DNA of 64,000 bases from Nocardia macrotermitis (GTDB lineage Bacteria; Actinomycetota; Actinomycetes; Mycobacteriales; Mycobacteriaceae): contig NZ_WEGK01000012.1 in assembly GCF_009604405.1 (NCBI RefSeq), positions 124,001-188,000 of the forward strand. The letters are read 5' to 3'. Positions 50,628 to 59,704 of the stretch are shown one piece after another. Both the position numbers and the translations under genes were made by a program. How positions within the stretch are numbered: position 1 is the first letter of the stretch; every line of letters begins with the position of its first letter. Below the pieces are notes generated by a model. That model worked only from the letters and a program-made list of their open reading frames with translations. It did not search any database and was not told the origin of the DNA.

Positions 50628-50737
50628 GGTCACCAACCTCGTCGTCGGGCGAAGTCCTGGGCGCTCGCACCCCATGATTGCGCATACCGGTCCAGGTCGC
50701 GGGGAAATTGTCGGACCCGGCTGGTAGACAGGAAAAC

Positions 50738-51613
50738 ATGAGCTCACCGTTGCGGTTCGGGGTCAACATGTTCCTCACCGACTCCAAGCAGGCGTGGATC
50801 GAGAAGTGCCGCAGGGCAGAGGATTCGGGTTTCGACGTGCTGGGGGTGGCCGATCACCTGGGTTTCCTGGCCCCGCTGCCGGCGATGCTGCTGGCCGCGC
50901 AGGTCACCGAGCGGGTACTGGTGAACTCGTTCGTGCTCAACGTCCCGTTCTACAACCCGACGCTGCTGGCCCGGGAGGTCGCCACGGTCGATCTGCTGAC
51001 CGACGGCCGCCTCGAGCTGGGATTGGGCGCGGGCTACGTGAAATCCGAATTCGATACCGCCGCCATCGATTTCCCCGGCCCGGGGCGTCGGGTGGAGCAG
51101 GTCGCCGAGTTCGCGCGCACACTGCGCGCCACGTTCGCCGATCCCGAGTACCGTCCGCGCCCAGCGCGCGCGGGTGGTCCGCCGCTGCTGATCGGGGGCT
51201 GGGGTGAGCGGATGTTGGCGGTGGCCGCGCGGTACGCCGATGTGGTCGCGTTCACCGCCGGGCGCACCACCGTCGACGGGTCGCTGCTGATGGGCACCCC
51301 CGAGGAGTTGGATCAGCGGGTCGCGCGGGTGCGCGAGCTGCTGGGCGAGCGCGCCGAGAGCACCGAATTCAACATCCTGATCCAGCAATTCGCCGCCCCG
51401 CACCAGCGCGCGGCCCTGCTCGACCGCCTGACCCCCAACCTGCCCGACGGTACGCACGAGCGGGCCGAGGAGATCCCGGCGCTGCTGATCGGCACCCCCG
51501 AGCAGATGGCCGATCAGCTGCGTGAACGCCACAAACGGTACGGGATCAACTATTTCACCGTCCTGGAACCGAACATGGACGCGATGGCCCGGGTCATCGA
51601 GCTGCTGCGCTGA
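50738..51613 (+). CDS. LLM-class F420-dependent oxidoreductase
   Basis: 291 residues, luciferase-like TIM barrel. RFGVNMFLTDSKQAWIEKCRRAEDSGFDVLGVADHLG at the N-terminus, LTDGRLELGLGAGYVKSEFDTA and PPLLIGGWGERMLAVAARYADVV match F420-dependent actinobacterial enzymes. Reduces an unidentified substrate. ATG 50738 follows ACAGGAAAAC. Divergent from the GAF regulator, 110 bp apart. Confidence 0.9.
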   Translation: MSSPLRFGVNMFLTDSKQAWIEKCRRAEDSGFDVLGVADHLGFLAPLPAMLLAAQVTERVLVNSFVLNVPFYNPTLLAREVATVDLLTDGRLELGLGAGYVKSEFDTAAIDFPGPGRRVEQVAEFARTLRATFADPEYRPRPARAGGPPLLIGGWGERMLAVAARYADVVAFTAGRTTVDGSLLMGTPEELDQRVARVRELLGERAESTEFNILIQQFAAPHQRAALLDRLTPNLPDGTHERAEEIPALLIGTPEQMADQLRERHKRYGINYFTVLEPNMDAMARVIELLR

Positions 51614-51647
51614 AAACCGCTGCGCCCGTACGGTATTGGGTCACCGG

Positions 51648-51968
51648 CTATTTGTTGAGGAAGATGCCCGCCACATCGGCCTTCTTGATCGGTGTCGACG
51701 AGTCCCGCTGATTGCCGCACAGGAAGTTCACCTGCACGATCGTCGCGTCCACCACGGTGCCCGCGGGCTCGTGCTCACTACCGGTCTGCTGCTTGACGAA
51801 CTTGGTGATCGTCACCCGCTGGGTGTCCTGATCCTGCTTCACGTAATCGCTGCACGCGGTGTCCCCGCCCTTGTTCAACGCCTTCTGCACATCACCGCAT
51901 CCGCTCAGAAGTGTTGCGGCGACACCGATCACACTCACACCGGCGCACGCCCATCGCAGCGACCGCAT
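51648..51968 (-). CDS. small lipoprotein
   Basis: 106 residues. MRSLRWACAGVSVIGVAATLLSGC is a lipoprotein signal with lipobox LLSG-C; a short domain follows (ACSDYVKQDQDTQRVTITKFVKQQTG ... VNFLCGNQRD) with two cysteines likely bridged. Family not recognised; similar short lipoproteins are common in Nocardia. Start ATG 51968. Convergent with the LLM gene. Confidence 0.82.
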   Translation of the reverse strand: MRSLRWACAGVSVIGVAATLLSGCGDVQKALNKGGDTACSDYVKQDQDTQRVTITKFVKQQTGSEHEPAGTVVDATIVQVNFLCGNQRDSSTPIKKADVAGIFLNK

Positions 51969-52072
51969 CGTGCTCTCCTCTGCTGCACGCCGAGCCGACC
52001 CCGGCGATCCCGACCGACAGCTTAGGGCGTGCGCGCACTGCACGCCCGGTGACGTACCGCTACCCTACGGCG

Positions 52073-52810
52073 GTGAATTGCTCGCACATCGCCGCACCGA
52101 TATCGGTGTCCTCGGTATCGGATCGGCTGTGGCTGGTCTCCGCGCACCCACCGCTGTGGGTCATCGCCGCCACCGCCGCGGTCGCGCTGGCGCTGGTGCT
52201 GTACGCGCCGGTGTGGCGGATCCTGCGCACCGCGGTCACCATCGCCCACGAGGGCGGACACGCCCTGGTCGCGGTACTGACCGGACGCACCCTGCGCGGT
52301 GTGCGACTGCATTCGGACACCTCCGGGGTCACCGTCTCGCGCGGAAAACCCTACGGCCCCGGCATGATCCTGACCACCATGGCCGGATACCCCGCCCCGT
52401 CGCTGCTGGGGCTCGGGTGCGCGGCGATGCTGGGCATCGGCCGGTTGACCCTGATGCTGTGGCTGGTGGTGGCGGCCCTGCTGATCCTGTTGCTGTTGAT
52501 CCGCAACATGTTCGGGCTGCTGGCGGTGATCGTCGCGGGCGCGGCGGTGTTCGGGGTGTCCTGGTACGGCGACGTGATCGTGCAAGGCGTGTTCGGCTAC
52601 GCGGTGGCCTGGTTCCTGCTGTTCGGCGGCCTGCGCGCGGTCGCCGAACTCCAGCGCGTGCACGTGCGCGGCGACGGATCCGACGCCGATCAACTCGCCC
52701 GCCTCACCCGCATCCCGGCCGTCGTCTGGGTGCTGGTGTTCGCCGCGGCGTCACTGGCCTGCCTCGTCGGCGGTGGCCGCCTGCTGCTGACGCCCTGGCC
52801 GTTCACCTGA
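52073..52810 (+). CDS. M50-type membrane metalloprotease
   Basis: 245 residues, six or seven hydrophobic segments. The zinc motif HExxH is present as HEGGH in RTAVTIAHEGGHALVAVLTGR, with an M50B-like second motif region TTMAGYPAPSLLG, usually carrying the third ligand (here no Asp is evident in the standard NPDG form). Intramembrane protease-like family M50B. GTG 52073 is preferred: TACCCT stands 6 bp upstream as a -10, giving a leaderless message. Confidence 0.82.
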   Translation: MNCSHIAAPISVSSVSDRLWLVSAHPPLWVIAATAAVALALVLYAPVWRILRTAVTIAHEGGHALVAVLTGRTLRGVRLHSDTSGVTVSRGKPYGPGMILTTMAGYPAPSLLGLGCAAMLGIGRLTLMLWLVVAALLILLLLIRNMFGLLAVIVAGAAVFGVSWYGDVIVQGVFGYAVAWFLLFGGLRAVAELQRVHVRGDGSDADQLARLTRIPAVVWVLVFAAASLACLVGGGRLLLTPWPFT

Positions 52811-52822
52811 GCACCAGCCGGG

Positions 52823-53635
52823 TCAGGGCCGCGATCCCTGCCCGGCGTACTCGCGCCAGCGTCGCGCTTCCCCCGCGCTGCCGTGCCGATCGAGCACCTC
52901 GGCCAGCCCGGTCATCGCCCGCACGTCCCCGTGTTCCGCGGCCATCCGCCACCACCGTTCGGCCTCGGCGAGCTCACCGTGCCCGAAACGCACCGCACCC
53001 AGGTCGTACGCGGCCCCCACATGCCCCAGCTTCGCCGCCTGGGTCCACAGCGTGCATGCCTGCGCGGTCTCACCCTGCACGTGCATCGCCACCCCCAACT
53101 CGTACAGCGCCCCCCGATGCCGCGACTCGTCGGTCGCGACGGTCCGAACCTGGATCCCCACCACCAGATCCTCGAAATCCGGCGCACCCACCCCGGTACT
53201 GCACCGCAACACCGGCGTGCGCTCCGAGCGGTCCACCAGCACCCCGTAGTTGCCCTGCCACGACACCGGCCCACCGCATCCGGTCAACCACACCGGCGTC
53301 AGCGTGAACCTCGAATCCGGTCCCGCACCGCACAATTCGATCTCCACCCCCTCGGCCATCGCCTCGGTCCACACATCCACCCCGCGCAACCGCCGCCCCG
53401 CCAACGCCACGTACCCGCTCAACACCGACACCGCGATCCCCACCCCGATCACCCCGGCCGGGGGAGCCGCGCGCCGCAACCGCAGACCCAGCATCGTCGG
53501 ATCCGCGCCCAGCGCTTGGCAATACATCGGTTCCACCTCTTGGCCCTGCCACCGCACCGGCTCCCCGCCGCCGTACCGATCGGCCAGGGACCCCCGCGAA
53601 ACGTCCAGCTCACCAGAGCGGTACGGCCCGGTCAT
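52823..53635 (-). CDS. Sel1-like repeat protein
   Basis: 270 residues. The N-terminal half (residues 1-~150) includes one hydrophobic stretch GVIGVGIAVSVLSGYVALAG and is not recognised. The C-terminal part contains Sel1/TPR-like repeats: GALYELGVAMHVQGETAQACTLWTQAAKLGHVGAAYDLGAVRFGHGELAEAERWWRMAAEHGDVRAMTGLAEVLDRHG. Probably a protein-interaction scaffold. ATG 53635 follows GGAAAGGCGGG. Shares a divergent region with the monooxygenase relic. Confidence 0.85.
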   Translation of the reverse strand: MTGPYRSGELDVSRGSLADRYGGGEPVRWQGQEVEPMYCQALGADPTMLGLRLRRAAPPAGVIGVGIAVSVLSGYVALAGRRLRGVDVWTEAMAEGVEIELCGAGPDSRFTLTPVWLTGCGGPVSWQGNYGVLVDRSERTPVLRCSTGVGAPDFEDLVVGIQVRTVATDESRHRGALYELGVAMHVQGETAQACTLWTQAAKLGHVGAAYDLGAVRFGHGELAEAERWWRMAAEHGDVRAMTGLAEVLDRHGSAGEARRWREYAGQGSRP

Positions 53636-53920
53636 CGTGCCCGCCTTTCCCCGAAGTCCGCGAAACCCACGCCGCGGTACCGCACCGGAACGGTGAACCC
53701 CTTGACCCCGAACGTATTTCCGGCACCGGCAGCGGCTCGACGACCCCCCGGAAACCAGCCGGACGGTCTGCTCGACATGCCACAATCTGTTCGCCCGCAA
53801 TACTATTCGCACATCGCACCGCGCGCGCACCGACCGATATCGCCGGCGCCGAACGCATGCCAGGGCTCGCGCAAGCCGCACGCGAGAGGGCCGCAACCAC
53901 ACCCGCGCACCGTGGCATCC

Positions 53921-54919
53921 ATGAGCGAAACATTCGACGTCCTCGTCGCCGGAGCAGGACCGGTCGGACTCGCCGGATTCGACTTCCCCGGCGTGGACCC
54001 CCTGATCACCGGACATCAGGCGATGGTCGAGATGCGCGGCGGCGAAGCGCTGCGGGGCGGCTGGAACTGCACCGACACCGGCATCTACGTGCACGGACCG
54101 ATGCCCGGTCGGATCCTGACCGTCCAGTTCGACGGGCCACCCGCCGACCGCACCACCCCGGTCACCGCCACCGAACTCGAGGACGCCCTGCACGCGGTGT
54201 CGGGTGTGCGAGTGCAGGTCACGGCGGTCCGTTCGGCCACCCGCTTCACCGACAACACCCGCCAGAGCACCGACTACCGCACCGGCCGCGTCCTGCTGGC
54301 CGGGGACGCCGCGCACGTGCACTCACCATTCGGCGGGCAGGGCCTGAACCTGGGCGTCGGCGACGCGGTCAACCTCGGCTGGAAACTCGCCGCCGTCAGC
54401 ACCGGACGCGCCCCGGCCGAGTTGCTGGACACCTACACCACCGAACGGCATCCGATCGGGCAGTGGGTGCTCGAATGGTCCCGCGCGCAGGTCGCCATCA
54501 TGCGCACCGACCCGCACAGCCGCGCCATGCGCGCGGTCACCGAACAACTCCTGGCCACCCGCGACGGCGCGACCGGCATCGTGAAGCGGATCTCCGGCAT
54601 CGCGCACCGCTACGACCTGGGGGACACTCATCGCCTGGTGGGCCGGTCCGCACCCGATATCGCGCTGGCCGACGGCACCCGCCTGGCCGAACACTGCACC
54701 CGCGGCGGGGCGGTGCTGCTGGATCTGGCCGACACCCCCGCCCTGCGCGAGATCGCCGCACCCTGGCAACGCGACATACTGGTCGTCACCGCCAAACCCG
54801 TTGCACCGCACGAACTCTCGGGCATGCTGGTACGCCCCGACGGCATCGTCGCCTGGGCCGCGCCCGAGGGCGTCACCGGATTGCGCGAGGCACTGACCCG
54901 CTGGTTCGGCACCCCCTGA
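53921..54919 (+). pseudogene. FAD-dependent aromatic monooxygenase with large in-frame internal deletion
   Basis: The 332-codon frame begins MSETFDVLVAGAGPVGLA, the FAD-binding GxGxxG, then jumps directly to GFDFPGVDPLITGHQAMVEM, which in intact PgaE/RdmE-type hydroxylases (~490-540 residues) follows the DG motif about 150 residues later. The remaining part is well preserved: VLLAGDAAHVHSPFGGQGLNLGVGDAVNLGWKL and a thioredoxin-like C-terminus. Lacking most of the FAD-binding core, the product cannot be an active hydroxylase. The frame is still open, so the deletion may be recent. Confidence 0.75.
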
Positions 54920-54956
54920 TCGCCCCGCCCGGTGTGCGCGCCCACCCACACGACCT

Positions 54957-54971
54957 ACTACAGAATGTAGT
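54957..54971. promoter_or_regulatory. palindrome ACTACA-GAA-TGTAGT
   Basis: Perfect 6-bp arms, 56 bp before the AhpD-like gene. The arms equal those of BlaI/MecI/CopY-type boxes (ACTACA...TGTAGT), although those usually have a 2-bp spacer. No BlaI-type gene is in the window. Confidence 0.55.
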
Positions 54972-55026
54972 GGAACCGCGCTACGGTGAAACCATCACAC
55001 GCGCACACCACAGGGGAGAGCACCAC

Positions 55027-55590
55027 ATGCGAGCAATCACCCGAACCCGCCACTACCTGCGAGCCCTCCGAGACGCCCGCCGCCACCGCACCGACCTGCT
55101 GCGCTGGCTCACCCGCCGCCCCTGGCTCCTGATCGGCACCGGAACCTACGAAACCGCACTCCTGCTCAGCAACCGGCTCGACCCCCGCCTCAAAGAACTC
55201 GCCGAACTCAAAACCGCCGGCCTCATCGGCTGCGAATTCTGCCTCGACATCGGCTCGGCCCTGGCACACTCGAGCGGCCTCACCGAACGCCAACTCACCG
55301 ACCTGCCGAAACACACCACCAGCGACGCCTACACCGACCTGGAAAAACTCGTCCTGGACCTCGCCGAAGCCATGACCAGCACCCCCACCCCACCGGACCT
55401 GCCCGACCTGCGCACCCGCCTGCTGGCCACCCTCACCGAAACCCAATACGCCGAACTCACCGCCACCATCGCCTGGGAAAACCAACGCGCCCGCCTCAAC
55501 AAAGCCCTGGGCGTCCGCCCCACCGGCATGGCCGACGGCCTCACCTGCGCCCTGCCCCAACACCCCGAAAACCCCACCGCCACACCATGA
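55027..55590 (+). CDS. carboxymuconolactone decarboxylase/AhpD-like protein
   Basis: 187 residues. The AhpD core appears as LKELAELKTAGLIGCEFCLDIGSALAHSSGL with the redox pair C-E-F-C and a following His, then DLEKLVLDLAEAMTSTPT and YAELTATIAWENQRARLNKALG. Members reduce peroxidase partners or act as decarboxylases; the CxxC suggests a peroxide-detoxifying role, in keeping with katG next door (convergent). ATG 55027 is preceded by GGGGAGAG at 10 bases. Confidence 0.88.
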   Translation: MRAITRTRHYLRALRDARRHRTDLLRWLTRRPWLLIGTGTYETALLLSNRLDPRLKELAELKTAGLIGCEFCLDIGSALAHSSGLTERQLTDLPKHTTSDAYTDLEKLVLDLAEAMTSTPTPPDLPDLRTRLLATLTETQYAELTATIAWENQRARLNKALGVRPTGMADGLTCALPQHPENPTATP

Positions 55591-55627
55591 TCCGACACAC
55601 CGCAGGAGAGCAGCAGCACACACGACA

Positions 55628-55658
55628 GTGCCCCCGGACCGCAACGGTCCGGGGGCAC
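55628..55658. terminator. bidirectional hairpin terminator
   Basis: Perfect 14-bp stem (55628-55641 with 55645-55658) and a 3-base loop CAA, between the convergent AhpD-like stop (55590) and katG stop (55673). Confidence 0.92.
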
Positions 55659-55672
55659 CACCCACACCGGGA

Positions 55673-57916
55673 TCAGACCAGATCGAACCGATCCAGGTTC
55701 ATCACCTTCACCCACGCCGCCACGAAATCATCCACGAACTTGCCCTTGGAATCATCCTCGGCATACACCTCCGCCAACGCCCGCAACTGCGAATTCGAAC
55801 CGAACACCAGATCCACCCGGGTACCGGTCCACTTCAACTCGCTCGTCGCACGATCCTTACCCAGATACGTGCCGTCATCCGCGGGGGAGGGCTCCCACTT
55901 GGTGCCCATATCGGTCAGATTCACGAAGAAATCCGTCGACAACACACCCGGCCTGTCGGTGAACACACCGTGCGCCGAATTCTGGTAGTTCGCACCCAGC
56001 ACCCGCAGACCACCCACCAGCACCGTCAACTCCGGCGCACTCAACGTCAGCAGATTCGCCTTGTCGATCAGCAGATACTCCGCCGCCGAACGATTCCCCT
56101 TACCCAGATAGTTCCGGAAACCATCCGCCGACCGCTCCAGCGCCGCGAACGACTCCACATCGGTCTGCTCCTGCGTGGCATCGGTACGACCCGCCGCGAA
56201 CGGCACCTGCACCTCGAACCCGGCATCCTTCGCGGCCTTCTCCACCGCCGCCGAACCCGCCAACACCACCAGATCCGCGAACGAGATCTTCTTCCCACCC
56301 GACTGCGCGGCGTTGAACGAACCCTGGATACCCTCCAGCACCCGCACCACCTGCGCCAACTCGTCCGGCTCGTTCACCTCCCAACCAGCCTGCGGTTGCA
56401 GACGAATCCGCCCACCGTTCGCGCCACCACGCTTGTCACTGCCACGGAACGACGACGCCGCCGCCCACGCGGTCGAAACCAGCTGCGCCACAGTCAGATC
56501 CGACGCCAGCACCGTGGCCTTCAACGCCGCCACATCCGCCGCGTCCACCAACTCGTGATCCACCGCGGGCACCGGATCCTGCCACAGCAGCTCCTCACTC
56601 GGCACCTGCGCACCCAGATACCGCACCACCGGACCCATGTCACGGTGCGTCAGCTTGTACCAGGCCTTCGCGAAATCATCCGCCAACTCCTGCGGATTCT
56701 CCAGCCACCGGCGCGTGATCTGCTCGTAGATCGGATCGAACCGCAACGCCAGATCCGTGGTCAACATCGTCGGCGCATGCGTCTTACCCTCGACATGCGC
56801 GTCCGCGACCGTACCCGCACCGCCGCCGTCGACCGGAATCCACTGCCACGCACCGGCGGGAGACTTCTCCAACTCCCACTCGTACCCGTACAGGATCTCC
56901 AGGAACGTGTTGTCCCACTGCGTCGGCGTCGTGGTCCAGATACCCTCCAGACCCGAGGTCACCGCGTCCTTACCGACACCGGTACCGTTACCGTTCTTCC
57001 AGCCCAGACCCATCTCCTCGAGCGGAGCGGCCTCCGGCTCCGGACCCACCAGATCCGCGTTGCCGTTACCGTGCGTCTTACCGAACGTGTGACCACCCAC
57101 GATCAACGCCGCGGTCTCCACATCGTTCATCGCCATCCGCGCGAACGTCTCACGAATGTCGATCGCGGCCTTCTGCGGATCCGGATTACCGTTCGGGCCT
57201 TCGGGATTCACATAGATCAGACCCATCTGCACCGCGGCGAGCGGGTTCTCCAGATTCCGCTCACCGGTGTACCGCTCGTCGCCGAGCCAGATCTGCTCCG
57301 GACCCCAGTACACGTCCTCCTCCGGCTCCCAGCGATCCTCACGACCGCCACCGAAACCGAACGTCTCGAAACCCATGTCCTCGAGCGCGACATTGCCCGC
57401 GAACACGATCAGGTCCGCCCACGACAGGTTCTTGCCGTACTTCTTCTTCACCGGCCACAGCAGCCGGCGCGCCTTGTCCAGGCTCGCGTTGTCCGGCCAG
57501 CTGTTCAACGGCGCGAAACGCTGCATACCCGCACCCGCGCCACCACGACCGTCGTGCACCCGATAGGTACCCGCCGCGTGCCAGGCCATCCGGATGAACA
57601 GCGGGCCGTAGTGCCCGAAGTCCGCGGGCCACCAGTCCTGCGAGGTGTGCATGACCTCGACGATGTCCTGCTTCACCGCGCCCAGATCCAGCGTCTTGAA
57701 CGCCGCAGCGTAATCGAAGTCCGCACCCAGCGGATTCGCCACCGCCGGGTTCTTCTGCAGGATCTTCAGATTCAGCTGGTCCGGCCACCAGTCACGGTTG
57801 CTGCCGCCCTCGGAGGGGTACTTCAGGCGACCGTGCACCACCGGGCAACCGCCCACGGCGGGTTCGGTGTTCGCCTCGGCGATGGGGAGTCCAACAGGGG
57901 CGTTTTCCTCAGCCAC
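55673..57916 (-). CDS. katG: catalase-peroxidase KatG
   Basis: Haem enzyme removing H2O2 and organic peroxides; in mycobacteria it also activates isoniazid. 747 residues, with a full N-terminal catalytic and C-terminal structural domain. Distal Arg109-Trp112-His113 (IRMAWHAAGTYR), proximal His in GGHTFGKTHG, Tyr in GLIYVNPEG and Met in ARMAMNDVE for the Met-Tyr-Trp adduct are all present, as is the Ser in KDAVTSGLEG. GTG 57916 follows GAAAGGAAT. 37 bp after furA, same transcript. Confidence 0.97.
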   Translation of the reverse strand: MAEENAPVGLPIAEANTEPAVGGCPVVHGRLKYPSEGGSNRDWWPDQLNLKILQKNPAVANPLGADFDYAAAFKTLDLGAVKQDIVEVMHTSQDWWPADFGHYGPLFIRMAWHAAGTYRVHDGRGGAGAGMQRFAPLNSWPDNASLDKARRLLWPVKKKYGKNLSWADLIVFAGNVALEDMGFETFGFGGGREDRWEPEEDVYWGPEQIWLGDERYTGERNLENPLAAVQMGLIYVNPEGPNGNPDPQKAAIDIRETFARMAMNDVETAALIVGGHTFGKTHGNGNADLVGPEPEAAPLEEMGLGWKNGNGTGVGKDAVTSGLEGIWTTTPTQWDNTFLEILYGYEWELEKSPAGAWQWIPVDGGGAGTVADAHVEGKTHAPTMLTTDLALRFDPIYEQITRRWLENPQELADDFAKAWYKLTHRDMGPVVRYLGAQVPSEELLWQDPVPAVDHELVDAADVAALKATVLASDLTVAQLVSTAWAAASSFRGSDKRGGANGGRIRLQPQAGWEVNEPDELAQVVRVLEGIQGSFNAAQSGGKKISFADLVVLAGSAAVEKAAKDAGFEVQVPFAAGRTDATQEQTDVESFAALERSADGFRNYLGKGNRSAAEYLLIDKANLLTLSAPELTVLVGGLRVLGANYQNSAHGVFTDRPGVLSTDFFVNLTDMGTKWEPSPADDGTYLGKDRATSELKWTGTRVDLVFGSNSQLRALAEVYAEDDSKGKFVDDFVAAWVKVMNLDRFDLV

Positions 57917-57953
57917 GATATTCCTTTCGGGAGTGGGGTGATTCGGGCTGTAC

Positions 57954-58406
57954 TCAGATTCGAGATTGTGAACTGTGCTGGGCTGCAAGGCATTCGGGGC
58001 ACAGACCCCAATACACGACCTCGGCCTCGTCCAGGACGAAACCATTGGTGTCCGACGCGGTCAGGCACGGCGCCTCGCCGACCGCGCAATCGACATCGGC
58101 GATGACGCCGCACGAGCGGCACACCACGTGATGATGGTTGTCCCCGACCCGCGTCTCGTAGCGCGCCACCGACCCCATGGGCTGGATGCGCCGCAACAGA
58201 CCCGCGGCCGTCAGCGCGCGCAACACGTCGTACACGGCCTGATGGGAGACCGTCCCGAGCGTCTCGCGCACCCGGCTCAGGATCGAGTCCGTATCGGAAT
58301 GCGGCCGCTCGTGCACCGCGGACAGAACCGCGATCCGCGGCGCGGTCACCCGCAGGGCGGCACCGCGCAGCATGCGCTCGAACTCGGCTGTACTGGACAC
58401 GTTCAT
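57954..58406 (-). CDS. furA: FurA, peroxide-responsive regulator of katG
   Basis: 150 residues. Winged helix ALRVTAPRIAVLSAVHERPHSDTDSILSRVRETLGTVSHQAVYDVLRALTAAGLL, then regulatory metal site DNHHHVVCRSCG and second Cys pair GLCPECL. Represses its own furA-katG operon and releases it on oxidation. ATG 58406 lies inside the AT-rich palindrome TCATAATTATGA and has no ribosome site, in keeping with leaderless furA messages of mycobacteria. Confidence 0.97.
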   Translation of the reverse strand: MNVSSTAEFERMLRGAALRVTAPRIAVLSAVHERPHSDTDSILSRVRETLGTVSHQAVYDVLRALTAAGLLRRIQPMGSVARYETRVGDNHHHVVCRSCGVIADVDCAVGEAPCLTASDTNGFVLDEAEVVYWGLCPECLAAQHSSQSRI

Positions 58407-58414
58407 AATTATGA
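58403..58414. promoter_or_regulatory. FurA-type palindrome over the furA start
   Basis: TCATAATTATGA is a perfect 12-bp palindrome covering the furA ATG and the upstream CATAAT (-10-like) box. Its place and AT-richness match the FurA autoregulatory operator known in mycobacteria and streptomycetes. Confidence 0.75.
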
Positions 58415-58745
58415 CTCATTCAAGTCTAGAAGGGGAGGGGTTCGCGGAAATTCACAGAAATCCGACCCACCCGCCTGTGACGCGCGTCTCAAGATCAATG
58501 CCGCCGAGATTACCGGCTGGAAACCTCTTCGTCCGGCATATCGGCGGACCGCAGGTGAATACTCGGCAGCCACCGCCACCCACACCGATCGCCGCACCCG
58601 ATTCCGGTCCGGAAAACCGCCGCCGAACCCCCGACCAGGCACAACCACCCGAATCGACCCCGACCGACTGTCCCCGCACCACCCACCCACCTAGCTTTCG
58701 GACTACGACGGATCCCGAGCAGCGAAGTCGAGGGGAGTGGGAACC
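58415..58745. other. 331-bp divergent gap, no gene
   Basis: Between furA and the small membrane protein. Only the promoter side of furA (CTAGAC/GAATGAGT on the minus strand) is interpretable. Confidence 0.45.
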
Positions 58746-58976
58746 ATGGACGGCGGACTCGCATGCCTCCTGGTAGTCATAGGCGTCATCGCCTTACTCA
58801 TCTACAGATCCGAGTCGAACCACAAGGCGAACAACAGATTCCGCGCAATCTGCGGCGAATGCGACTACCAATCCACCTGGATGACCGAATCCCAGGTCTA
58901 CGACAACAGCGCCGCCCACTACAACTCCCGACACCCACACACCCGCCCCGGCGGCACCATCCAGATCCGCCTGTAG
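58746..58976 (+). CDS. small membrane protein with CxxC pair
   Basis: 76 residues: one N-terminal helix (LACLLVVIGVIALLIY), then a soluble part with CGECDYQSTWMTESQVYDNSAAHYNSRHPHTRPGG, where CxxC and several His could bind a metal like a zinc finger. ATG 58746 has GGGGAGTGGGAA upstream. Not recognised; single-pass topology with the His-rich part in the cytosol is likely. Confidence 0.65.
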   Translation: MDGGLACLLVVIGVIALLIYRSESNHKANNRFRAICGECDYQSTWMTESQVYDNSAAHYNSRHPHTRPGGTIQIRL

Positions 58977-59350
58977 TCCACCTCGCGGAGCCGAATTCGC
59001 GCCAGCGGCAAGGGATCTCGCCACAAAGCATCCGGACTGGCGGCCACCGAACAACGCCTTCCGCACCCACTCCACCGAAGCGGACTGTGGCGTCACCTCA
59101 GGATCGTAGGTATCGCCCTGTCCGAACGGAGGATTCACGACGGCGCAGGCCGAGTCGGGTTGAGGTTCAGCGGTGAGCATCAGGCGGGGGGAGCGGCCAC
59201 CGCCCAACTCACCGAAATTCGTGACGCCTGGCAACGTCCTCGATCCGACCGGGTCCTGTCCGGCCCGGGGGTCACCTCGTAGCGGTGGAAGCGATCGTCG
59301 GACAACATCCATCGGTCTATGGTGAACAGGCTGAGCCGAGAGGATTGATC
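58977..59350. other. 374-bp gap, no supported gene
   Basis: Minus-strand frames here lack ribosome sites and family matches. The segment before 59351 should contain the promoter of the secreted protein (GTCTATGGTG area near 59320). Confidence 0.4.
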
Positions 59351-59704
59351 ATGCCCAGACCTGCCCATTCAGTCGTGGTCCGGACCGCCGCGGTCGGTGT
59401 TGCGGTCGGTGCCGCGTTCTTCGGCGCTACCGGGCCGGCCTCTGCCGATGTCGCGCCGGGCACCTACACATCCACGACCTTGTCGTCCGGTGTCGTGCTG
59501 CTACAGCGCGACGCGCATGTCGAGGGCCAGGACCTGGTACTCATCGGCCGTTACCCGATCCATCCGACACCCGACGGCGGTTACGTGGACCTGTTTCCCG
59601 GCCATCGAGTCGTACTGAACAGCGACGGGCATGGCGGATACACCGGTCCGGCGTATTTCGGTGCGGTCGTCGTCGGCGCCATCACGCTGACTCCGCACCG
59701 CTGA
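59351..59704 (+). CDS. small secreted protein
   Basis: 117 residues. Signal peptide MPRPAHSVVVRTAAVGVAVGAAFFGATGPASA with an A-x-A site, so the mature part (~85 residues, YPIHPTPDGGYVDLFPGHRVVLNSDGHGGYTGPAYFGAVVVG) is exported. ATG 59351 follows GAGAGG. No cysteine or lipobox; rich in Gly and beta-branched residues. Family not recognised. Confidence 0.75.
   Translation: MPRPAHSVVVRTAAVGVAVGAAFFGATGPASADVAPGTYTSTTLSSGVVLLQRDAHVEGQDLVLIGRYPIHPTPDGGYVDLFPGHRVVLNSDGHGGYTGPAYFGAVVVGAITLTPHR

Noticed and set aside
55628..58105. 825-codon plus-strand frame over katG
   Set aside because: Antisense shadow of katG, Arg/His/Thr/Pro-rich low-complexity translation with no ribosome site.
58794..59312. 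Minus-strand frame containing NPPFGQG, an N6-methyltransferase-like motif
   Set aside because: The rest of the frame has no methyltransferase features, no ribosome site, and overlaps a better gene at 58746-58976.
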